DNA from: Micrococcales bacterium 72-143
GTDB taxonomy: Bacteria; Actinomycetota; Actinomycetes; Actinomycetales; Microbacteriaceae
Direction of reading: 5' to 3'
Assembly (NCBI GenBank): GCA_001898835.1
Contig: MKVM01000005.1
Location: forward strand, 62,001-126,000
Length of the DNA: 64,000 bases
The notes under the pieces: model-generated
The model's database searches: none
What the model saw: only the letters and a program-made list of their open reading frames with translations
What the model was told of the DNA's origin: nothing
Shown: piece by piece, positions 35,430 through 43,379 of the stretch
How positions within the stretch are numbered: position 1 is the first letter of the stretch
How the letters are laid out: the number at the start of each line of letters is the position of its first letter
Translations under genes and position numbers: made by a program

Positions 35430-35506
35430 AGGACGACGATACGGCAGGGATCTTCCGCAGGACGGTGCGCCGAGGTGGGTTGACGGCGTCGCGTCGCTCG
35501 GCAACA

Positions 35507-35524
35507 CTTAGCTGCATGGCTAAG
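35507..35524. promoter_or_regulatory. Inverted repeat over the start of the arsR-type gene
   Basis: CTTAGC-TGCATG-GCTAAG is a perfect inverted repeat that includes the ATG start codon. TTGACG at 35480-35485 with AACACT 17 bp later could be the promoter. The position fits autorepression by the encoded ArsR-type protein. Confidence 0.55.
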
Positions 35525-35848
35525 CATTCGCGATCGGTGGATGCGGTGCTCGCCGCGCTCGCGGACCCCACGCGCCGGGCGATGGTCGAGCGCCTTTCGG
35601 AGGGTCCGGCATCCGTGAGCGAGCTCGCGCGGCCGTTCGCGATCGCGCTGCCCACCGCGACGAGGCATCTCGCGGTGCTCTCGAGCGCCGGACTCGTGAC
35701 CTCCTCCAAGCGCGGGCGCGTGCGGATGTGCCGGCTCGAGCGTACGGCGCTCGACGAGACCGCCGCCTGGATCGACGCCCGCCGTCGCCGCTGGGAGACC
35801 CGCCTCGATGCCCTCGACACCCTCATCACGGAAGGACCCCCCGCATGA
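35516..35848 (+). CDS. ArsR family winged-helix regulator
   Basis: A 110-residue winged-helix repressor. DNA-binding elements are ALADPTRRAMVERLSEGPASVSEL and ALPTATRHLAVLSSAGLV, typical of the ArsR subgroup that lacks metal-binding cysteines (no CxC in helix alpha-3). Its stop overlaps the ATG of an SRPBCC gene (ATGA, 35845-35848), a widespread pairing in which the two are cotranscribed. An inverted repeat at its own start suggests autoregulation. The signal is unknown. Confidence 0.88.
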   Translation: MAKHSRSVDAVLAALADPTRRAMVERLSEGPASVSELARPFAIALPTATRHLAVLSSAGLVTSSKRGRVRMCRLERTALDETAAWIDARRRRWETRLDALDTLITEGPPA

Positions 35849-36294
35849 CCGCCGACCGCAGCATCACCGTCACCCGCAGGATCTCCGCCCCGCCCGCCAC
35901 GGTGTTCCGCTACTGGACCGACCCCCAGCTGGTGCGCGGCTGGTACGCCCCCGTCGACGAGTGGATCGTCGGCACCGCGGAGATCACACCCGGCGTCGGT
36001 GGCGGCTACCACATCACCTTCGGTCCGGCCGAGGACGCGGACGCATACACGGAGAAGGGCAGCTATCTCGTGTACGACCCGCCGCACCGCCTCATGTGGG
36101 ACGGCACCGTCGAGGGCGAGGGAGCCGACGACGGCGTCACGCGCATCGAGATCACCTTCGCCGAGGACGGCGACGGCACCCTCGTGACGGTCGTCGAGAG
36201 CGGCATGAGCGCCGCGACCGCCGAGGAGCACGAGCAGGGCTGGGCCGCGGGTCTCGAGAAGCTCGCCGCGACCGTCGAGGCCGCCGCGCACTAG
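35845..36294 (+). CDS. SRPBCC (AHSA1-like) domain protein
   Basis: A 149-residue START/AHSA1-fold protein with a hydrophobic ligand-binding cavity. Motifs include RRISAPPATVFRYWTDPQLVRGWYAP at the N-terminus, the beta-strand GGGYHITFG and the long C-terminal helix EEHEQGWAAGLEKLA, all standard for the family. It is translationally coupled to the ArsR-type gene, and such pairs often respond to the same small molecule. No specific function can be assigned. Confidence 0.88.
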   Translation: MTADRSITVTRRISAPPATVFRYWTDPQLVRGWYAPVDEWIVGTAEITPGVGGGYHITFGPAEDADAYTEKGSYLVYDPPHRLMWDGTVEGEGADDGVTRIEITFAEDGDGTLVTVVESGMSAATAEEHEQGWAAGLEKLAATVEAAAH

Positions 36295-36318
36295 GCCGAG
36301 CCGCATCTACCCCGGGAT

Positions 36319-36367
36319 TCGTGCCGAACGGTCGCTATCCGGACGCTGATTCGACCTTTCGGCACGA
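36319..36367. terminator. Hairpin between convergent SRPBCC and recO genes
   Basis: TCGTGCCGAA (36319-36328) pairs exactly with TTCGGCACGA (36358-36367), and inside it GGTCG pairs with CGACC after one mismatch. The combined stem is about 16 bp around a 17-nt loop. It fills the 97-bp gap between two gene ends, so a bidirectional terminator is likely. Confidence 0.5.
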
Positions 36368-36391
36368 TTCTCGCGGACGGTGACACACGCG

Positions 36392-37123
36392 TCAGGCGGT
36401 CGTGCGGTCGACGTGCTCGAGGGAGCGCAGGCCGCGCTCGAGGTGGAACTGCGTGTAGGCGGCGGTGACCCCGGATGCCTGGGCGCGCGTGCGCTCGTCG
36501 GCCGCGTCGGCGGCGACCCAGTCGCCGGCGAGGAGCGCCGCGAGCAGCTGCAGCGTGCCCGGGTCGAGGCGCGGCGAGCCGGGCGGCGCCGCGGCATCCG
36601 ACACGACACCCCCGAGCTGCACCACGAAGGTGCTGTGCGGGCCCGGTTCGCCCGTGACGGCGCAGTCGACGAAGCTCGGCGCCCATCCGGCGATCGAGAG
36701 CGCCCGCAGCAGGTAGGAGTCGAGGGTGAGGCCCGGCGGATGCTCGCCCCGGCTGAGCGAGCGCAGCGCCCCGATGAGCAGCAGGTAGTGCTGCAGCCCC
36801 GCCTCGTGGTCGGTGAGCCGGTCGGCCGTCTCGACCATGGCGTTCGCGGCCGTGTAGCGGGCGTAGTCGCCCATGATGTCGCCGCCGTAGGGCCCCAGCA
36901 TCTCGGCCTGCTGCACGATGTCGAGGCTGCGCCCGATGTAGCACTGCACGTCGACCACCATGAACGGCTCGAGACGCGCCCCGAACCGGGAGCCCGTGCG
37001 GCGCACGCCCTTCGCGACGGCGCGGATCTTGCCGTGCTGCCTGCTCAGCATCGTGACGATGCGGTCGGCCTCACCCAGCTTGTGGGTGCGCAGCACGACG
37101 GCTTCGTCACGGTAGGTGGGCAC
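36392..37123 (-). CDS. recO: DNA repair protein RecO
   Basis: Recombination mediator that loads RecA with RecR in gap repair. The 243-residue protein has the N-terminal OB-fold motif [23 protein letters not shown] and the family's [17 protein letters not shown]. In many RecO proteins four cysteines bind zinc near residue 155-185; here only the first remains ([12 protein letters not shown]... GGVVSDAA), so the zinc site is lost. ATG 37123 lies close to GAGAGGAC. It stands between leuA and uppS in the conserved order, convergent with the SRPBCC gene. Confidence 0.94.
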   Translation of the reverse strand: MPTYRDEAVVLRTHKLGEADRIVTMLSRQHGKIRAVAKGVRRTGSRFGARLEPFMVVDVQCYIGRSLDIVQQAEMLGPYGGDIMGDYARYTAANAMVETADRLTDHEAGLQHYLLLIGALRSLSRGEHPPGLTLDSYLLRALSIAGWAPSFVDCAVTGEPGPHSTFVVQLGGVVSDAAAPPGSPRLDPGTLQLLAALLAGDWVAADAADERTRAQASGVTAAYTQFHLERGLRSLEHVDRTTA

Positions 37124-37206
37124 GGGGTCCTCTCCGCGCGCCGAGCGACGCGCGCCTCCATTCTCGCCCCCGGGTGCGACATCCGCCGGGATGTCAGGAT
37201 GGGCGC

Positions 37207-38088
37207 GTGGCGACGGATGCGGCCCTCGCGGTCTTCGAGAGCGTGCGACCCCGGCTGTTCGGCATCGCCTACCGGATGATGGGCACGGTCGCCGAGGCGG
37301 AGGACCTCGTGCAGGAGGCCTGGCTGCGCTGGCAGCGCGCGGACCGCGACGCGGTGCGCGAGCCCGCGGCGTTCCTCGCGACGACCGTCACGCGGCTCGC
37401 GCTCACCGAGCTCGACTCGGCACGTGCCCGCCGCGAGCGCTACGTCGGCCCCTGGCTGCCGGAGCCGGTCGACACCTCGGCCGATCCCGCGCTCGGGGCG
37501 GAGCGCGCGGAGGCCCTCTCGTTCGCGGTGCTCGTGCTGCTCGAACGCCTCACGCCCGCCGAGCGGGCTGTATACGTGCTGCACGAGGCCTTCGACTACC
37601 CGTACCGGCGCATCGCGGAGGTGCTCGAGACGAGCGAGGCCAACGCGCGCCAGCTCGGCTCGCGGGCCCGGGCGCACCTCGATCGCGCGCGCACGGCATC
37701 CGTCTCCGCGTCCGGGCGCGAGCGGCTGCTCGCCGCGTTCGTCGCGGCGGCGCAGGAGGGGGACCTCGAGCGGCTGGAGGCCGTGCTCGCCGAGGACGTC
37801 GTGGCGCTGTCCGACGGAGGCGGCATCGTCTCCGCGGCGCGCAAGCCCGTCGTCGGTCGCGAGCGGGTCGCGCCGTTCCTGCTGGGGGTGATCGCGAAGT
37901 TCACCGCGGGTGCCGTGCACGTGCCGCATCCGTACAACGGCGGCGTCGCGTTCGTCTCGCTCCGCGACGGCGTCCCCTTCGCCGTGTGGACGGTCGACCT
38001 CGGCCCGGACGGCGTCCGGGGCTTCTACAACGTGCTCAATCCGGCGAAGCTGTCACGAATCGCGGCGCCGTCCGGTCTGAGCGGGTGA
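37207..38088 (+). CDS. ECF41-type RNA polymerase sigma factor with SnoaL-like domain
   Basis: A 293-residue ECF sigma factor of group 41 (SigJ-like). Region 2 ([25 protein letters not shown]) and region 4 ([26 protein letters not shown]) are followed by a SnoaL-like C-terminal domain. Both hallmark motifs of the group are visible: WLPEP in the linker near residue 93 and NPAKL (consensus NPDKL) near 282; the domain is known to control sigma activity without a separate anti-sigma factor. GTG 37207 lies 6 bases after CAGGAT. The NmrA-like gene downstream is the typical target partner. Confidence 0.92.
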   Translation: MATDAALAVFESVRPRLFGIAYRMMGTVAEAEDLVQEAWLRWQRADRDAVREPAAFLATTVTRLALTELDSARARRERYVGPWLPEPVDTSADPALGAERAEALSFAVLVLLERLTPAERAVYVLHEAFDYPYRRIAEVLETSEANARQLGSRARAHLDRARTASVSASGRERLLAAFVAAAQEGDLERLEAVLAEDVVALSDGGGIVSAARKPVVGRERVAPFLLGVIAKFTAGAVHVPHPYNGGVAFVSLRDGVPFAVWTVDLGPDGVRGFYNVLNPAKLSRIAAPSGLSG

Positions 38089-38107
38089 ACCCCGAGAGAG
38101 GACACCC

Positions 38108-38860
38108 ATGACGACGCTCGTCACCGGCGGCACCGGCCGCCTCGGCCGCCCCACCGTCGACGCGCTCCGCGCCCACGGGCACGCGGTGCGCATCCTGAGC
38201 CGCCGCCCCGGCCCCGACCATGTCGTCGCCGACCTCGCGACCGGTGCGGGCCTCACCGCGGCCCTCGAGGGCGTCGACACCGTCGTGCACCTCGCGACCT
38301 CCCGCTCGAAGGACATCGGGCAGACCCGGATGCTGCTGGACGCGCTGTCGGGCACCGGCGCCCACCTCGTCTTCATCTCTATCGTCGGCGTCGACCGGGT
38401 GCCTTACGCGTACTACCGGGACAAGGTCGCGAGCGAGCGGGCGATCGAGGACTCGGGGGTGCCGCACACGATCATCCGCGCGACCCAGTTCCACGGCTTC
38501 GTGTCGGAGTTCCTCGACGCGCAGCGGCGGCTGCCGGTGACGCTCGTCGTGCCGGCGACGGTGCAGACGATCCATATGCCGGAGGTGGCCGAGCGGCTCG
38601 TCGAGCTCGTCGCCGCGGGGCCGCAGGGGCGTGCGGCCGACCTCGGCGGTCCCGAGCTGCTGACCCTGCGCGAGCACGCGGCCGAGTGGCAGCGGGCCCA
38701 CGGCATCCGGCGCCCGATCTGGACCCTGCGTCTTCCGGGCGCGTTCGCGCGAGCGGTGCGCGAGGGCGGTCTCACCGCCGGCCTGCCCGGCGCGGGTCGC
38801 GTGACCTTCCGCGAGTACCTCGTCGACCAGCTCGCCGGCCGTGCTACGAATGGGGCGTGA
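38108..38860 (+). CDS. NmrA/SDR-type NAD(P)-binding protein
   Basis: A 250-residue atypical short-chain dehydrogenase-like protein. The nucleotide loop is TLVTGGTGRLGRPT at residues 3-16; the catalytic YxxxK is present as YYRDK near residue 100. Such COE-type oxidoreductases or epimerases accompany ECF41 sigma factors, and this one starts 19 bp after the sigma gene, with GAGAGAGG upstream of ATG 38108. Its stop overlaps the GTG of the TRIC channel gene. The substrate is unknown. Confidence 0.85.
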   Translation: MTTLVTGGTGRLGRPTVDALRAHGHAVRILSRRPGPDHVVADLATGAGLTAALEGVDTVVHLATSRSKDIGQTRMLLDALSGTGAHLVFISIVGVDRVPYAYYRDKVASERAIEDSGVPHTIIRATQFHGFVSEFLDAQRRLPVTLVVPATVQTIHMPEVAERLVELVAAGPQGRAADLGGPELLTLREHAAEWQRAHGIRRPIWTLRLPGAFARAVREGGLTAGLPGAGRVTFREYLVDQLAGRATNGA

Positions 38861-39531
38861 CCCACGCCTTCACGATCCCGCTGTGGATGGATCTGCTCGC
38901 CGTCGGCATCGGCAGCGTCCAGGGGGCGGCGTTCGCCGCCCAGTTCCGCGACCGGCGACTCGACCTGCTGGGCGTCGCGATCGTGGGCATCGCGAGCGGG
39001 TTCGGGGGCGGTCTGCTGCGCGACATCCTGCTCGGGCAGGTGCCGCTCGCGCTGCAGAGCAACTGGTACCTGCCGGTCGCGACGGCCGCCGCGCTCGTCG
39101 GGATGCTGCTGCAGCGGCTCGTGCACCGGCTCGGGGTGACCATCAACATCCTCGACGCCGTGACGATCGGCATGTTCGGCGCGCTCGGCACGACGAAGGC
39201 TCTCGCGCTGGGTCTGCCGGAGGTGCCCGCGGTGTTCGTGGGCGCCGTCGCGGCGGTCGGCGGCTCGATCCTGCGCGACCTGCTGCTCAACCTGCCCATC
39301 GCGATCATGCAGGTCGGCTCGCTCTACGCGGTCGCCGCCATCGTCGGCGCCACGACGCTCGTCGTGCTCGACCGGGTGGGGGTCGACGCGCTCGTCGCGG
39401 GGATCGTCTGCGTCGTCGTGACCTTCGGGGTGCGGGTGCTCTCGGTCGCCTTCCACTGGACGCTTCCCGAGCAGCGGCACCTGCCCACAGGCGCCATCCG
39501 CATCGTGCGCCGACCGAAGCCGGACGCCTGA
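38857..39531 (+). CDS. TRIC family (UPF0126) cation channel
   Basis: A 224-residue membrane protein of the bacterial trimeric intracellular cation channel family (formerly UPF0126/YadS). About seven spans are arranged as an inverted repeat, and the two GGG-RD loops that line the pore are seen as GFGGGLLRDILLG and VGGSILRDLLLN. GTG 38857 overlaps the preceding stop (GTGA), yet a TACGAA box 6 bases upstream could also give a separate leaderless transcript. It is convergent with leuA. Confidence 0.88.
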   Translation: MTHAFTIPLWMDLLAVGIGSVQGAAFAAQFRDRRLDLLGVAIVGIASGFGGGLLRDILLGQVPLALQSNWYLPVATAAALVGMLLQRLVHRLGVTINILDAVTIGMFGALGTTKALALGLPEVPAVFVGAVAAVGGSILRDLLLNLPIAIMQVGSLYAVAAIVGATTLVVLDRVGVDALVAGIVCVVVTFGVRVLSVAFHWTLPEQRHLPTGAIRIVRRPKPDA

Positions 39532-39533
39532 GG

Positions 39534-39602
39534 TTCCGCGAGAGCGCGCACGCCGGGGCCCTTGTGGGGCCGCATTCGCGCGGCGGGCGCGCTCTCGCGG
39601 AA
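39534..39602. terminator. Nested 69-bp palindrome between the TRIC gene and leuA
   Basis: TTCCGCGAGAGCGCGC (39534-39549) is exactly complementary to GCGCGCTCTCGCGGAA (39587-39602). After one mismatch CGCCG pairs with CGGCG, and the inner part can form a further GGCCC/GGGCC hairpin. The stem is much longer than an ordinary terminator. It fills most of the 88-bp gap between convergent genes. Confidence 0.6.
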
Positions 39603-39619
39603 GTGTGGTGCGGCCTGGC

Positions 39620-41407
<1,788 letters not shown>

Positions 41408-41426
41408 TCAGCCAACGACGAACTCC

Positions 41427-41460
41427 GCGACGGGGAAGGCCTGGAACTAGGACCCGTCGC
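41427..41460 (-). promoter_or_regulatory. leuA attenuator hairpin
   Basis: In the minus-strand RNA, GCGACGGG (41460-41453) pairs exactly with CCCGTCGC (41434-41427) around an 18-nt loop. The first arm lies within the last codons of the leucine leader peptide, just after the Leu codons, so a ribosome stalled there would change whether the stem forms. A mildly U-rich stretch follows (GGAGTTCGTCGTT). Confidence 0.65.
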
Positions 41461-41491
41461 GGCAGCTAAGAAGAAGCAGGCCGAAGCGCAC
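41447..41491 (-). CDS. leuL: Leucine leader peptide (14 aa)
   Basis: A short frame read as VRFGLLLLSCRDGS and stop, with four consecutive leucine codons CTG-CTT-CTT-CTT. CTT is rare in this genome, so the run is a strong sensor of leucine supply. The GTG start lies 6 bases after a TACCCT -10 box (41498-41503 on the minus strand), so it is leaderless. It ends 66 bases before leuA. The gene is regulatory: its translation, not its product, matters. Leucine attenuators of this kind are known in actinobacteria. Confidence 0.82.
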   Translation of the reverse strand: MRFGLLLLSCRDGS

Positions 41492-41560
41492 CCGACCAGG
41501 GTAGCACCGCATCCCGAGGAGCTGCGAACGGAGGGCGGACGCCCGGACGTCGACGCCCCG

Positions 41561-41610
41561 CGCCATCCCGCGCCATCCCGCGACAGCGCGCGACAGCGGC
41601 GTGACAGCGC
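41561..41610. repeat. 10-bp periodic tract upstream of the ABC exporter
   Basis: Five consecutive decamers: CGCCATCCCG twice, then CGACAGCGCG, CGACAGCGGC and GTGACAGCGC. It lies 20-70 bp before ATG 41632. The period equals one helical turn, so binding sites would face the same side of the DNA. Confidence 0.5.
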
Positions 41611-41631
41611 CGGCGGCGCATCCTCGGACGC

Positions 41632-42615
41632 ATGACCAACTATGCGATCGAGGCCCACGGCCTCACGAAGTCCTTCGGGCAGACGCAGGCGCTCGCCGGC
41701 ATCGACCTGGAGGTGCCCGAGGGCCGCGTGCTCGGCGTGCTCGGGCCGAACGGCGCCGGCAAGACGACCGCCGTCCGCATCCTCGCCACGCTGCTGCGCC
41801 CCGACGCGGGCACCGCGCGGGTCGCCGGGCACGACGTGCTCGCGAACCCCGCCGCGGTACGCCGCTCGATCGGCCTCACCGGCCAGTACGCGAGCGTCGA
41901 CGAGGACCTCACCGGGGTCGAGAACCTCGTGATGATCGGCCGGCTGCTGCACCTGAGCTCCCGCGACGCGAAGTCCCGCGCCGACGCGCTGCTCGAGCAG
42001 TTCGAGCTGACGGATGCCGGGCGCCGCCTCGCCAAGACCTACTCCGGGGGCATGCGGCGCCGGCTCGACCTCGCCGCGAGCCTCGTCGGGCACCCGAGCG
42101 TCGTCTACCTCGACGAGCCGACGACGGGGCTCGACCCGGCCAAGCGCGACGACGTCTGGAACATGGTGCGGCTGCTCGTCGCCGAGGGCACCACCGTGCT
42201 GCTCACGACCCAGTACCTCGAGGAGGCCGACGCGCTCGCCCACGACATCACCGTCATCGACCACGGCCGCGTCATCGCGCACGACACCCCCCTCGGCCTC
42301 AAGAGCCAGCTCGGCGGCCAGACCCTCGTCGTGCGTCCCGCGGATGTCGCGGAGCTGCCGCGCGTGACGGCCCTCCTCGCCGAGGTGGGCACCCGCGACC
42401 CGGAGCACCCGTCCGACGACCAGGTCTCCGTCCCCGTGACGGGCGACGACGCGCTCGTGCGCACCGTCTCCCGCCTCGCCGAGGAGGGCATCGCGGTGAC
42501 CGAGCTGTCGCTGCGCCTCCCGAGCCTCGACGAGGTGTTCTACGCGCTCACCGGGCGCGCCCAGCAGACGGCGGACGATGCATCCGCCCTCGAGACGGAA
42601 GGAGCGGCCGCCTGA
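41632..42615 (+). CDS. ABC exporter ATP-binding protein, DrrA type
   Basis: A 327-residue ATPase driving a drug or lipid exporter. Walker A GPNGAGKTT is near residue 40, the signature YSGGMRRRLDLA near 140 and Walker B VVYLDEPTTGLDP near 160; the C-terminal 80 residues form the DUF4162-type tail of the daunorubicin-resistance (DrrA) subgroup. Its stop overlaps the permease ATG by one base. A periodic repeat tract lies upstream and may hold its promoter. Substrate unknown. Confidence 0.92.
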   Translation: MTNYAIEAHGLTKSFGQTQALAGIDLEVPEGRVLGVLGPNGAGKTTAVRILATLLRPDAGTARVAGHDVLANPAAVRRSIGLTGQYASVDEDLTGVENLVMIGRLLHLSSRDAKSRADALLEQFELTDAGRRLAKTYSGGMRRRLDLAASLVGHPSVVYLDEPTTGLDPAKRDDVWNMVRLLVAEGTTVLLTTQYLEEADALAHDITVIDHGRVIAHDTPLGLKSQLGGQTLVVRPADVAELPRVTALLAEVGTRDPEHPSDDQVSVPVTGDDALVRTVSRLAEEGIAVTELSLRLPSLDEVFYALTGRAQQTADDASALETEGAAA

Positions 42616-43379
42616 TGGACGCCCTCATCCTCGCCAAGCGCACCGTCACCAAGATGGTGCGCAACCCGGAGCAGTTCATCGACGTGACCCTGCAGCCGGT
42701 GCTCATGACGGTGATCTTCGTGTTCATCTTCGGCGGCGCCGTCGCGGGCGGCACCGAGCAGTACCTGCTGCTCACGCTCCCCGCGATCGTCGTCCAGACG
42801 ATCATGTTCACCTCCATGACGATCGGCGTGAACCTCAACACCGACCTGAAGAACGGCGTCTTCGACCGCTTCCGCTCCCTGCCGATCACGCGATCCGCGC
42901 CGCTCATCGGCGCCGTGCTGGGCGACATCGTGCGCCACACGATCGCCGTCGGCGTGAGCCTCGCGTTCGGCGCGCTCATCGGCTTCCGCTTCCACACCTC
43001 GCCGCTCGAGGTGCTCTTCGCGATCGTGCTCATGATCGTGTTCGCGGTGAGCCTGTGCTGGATCTCGGTGTTCGTCGGGATGATCGTGCGCAGCTCGGGA
43101 GCGGTGCAGGGCATCTCGTTCCTCGTGGTGTTCCCGCTGACCTTCGGCTCGTCGGCCTTCGTGCCCGCCGACACCCTCCCGACCTGGATGCAGGGGTGGG
43201 TCGCGATCAACCCCGTCAACCATGTCATCGAGGCGATGCGCGGGCTGCTCGTCGGCCCTGAGTACATGGCGGGCGACACGACGGTCACCGGGCAGGTGCT
43301 GTGGGTGCTCGCGAGCTGCGTCGTGCTCGTCGGGGTGTTCTTCCCGCTCGCGACCTGGGCCTACCGCCGCAAGATCTGA
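42615..43379 (+). CDS. ABC exporter permease, DrrB type
   Basis: A 254-residue ABC-2 family permease partner of the preceding ATPase. Six membrane spans are predicted (about 25-48, 58-80, 105-130, 138-162, 170-190, 228-250), with the conserved ABC-2 segment INPVNHVIEAMRGLLVG before the last span. The genes overlap (TGATG), so they are coupled. The 3' end overlaps the convergent SARP-type gene by 19 bp. A self-resistance or lipid-export role is possible. Confidence 0.9.
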   Translation: MDALILAKRTVTKMVRNPEQFIDVTLQPVLMTVIFVFIFGGAVAGGTEQYLLLTLPAIVVQTIMFTSMTIGVNLNTDLKNGVFDRFRSLPITRSAPLIGAVLGDIVRHTIAVGVSLAFGALIGFRFHTSPLEVLFAIVLMIVFAVSLCWISVFVGMIVRSSGAVQGISFLVVFPLTFGSSAFVPADTLPTWMQGWVAINPVNHVIEAMRGLLVGPEYMAGDTTVTGQVLWVLASCVVLVGVFFPLATWAYRRKI

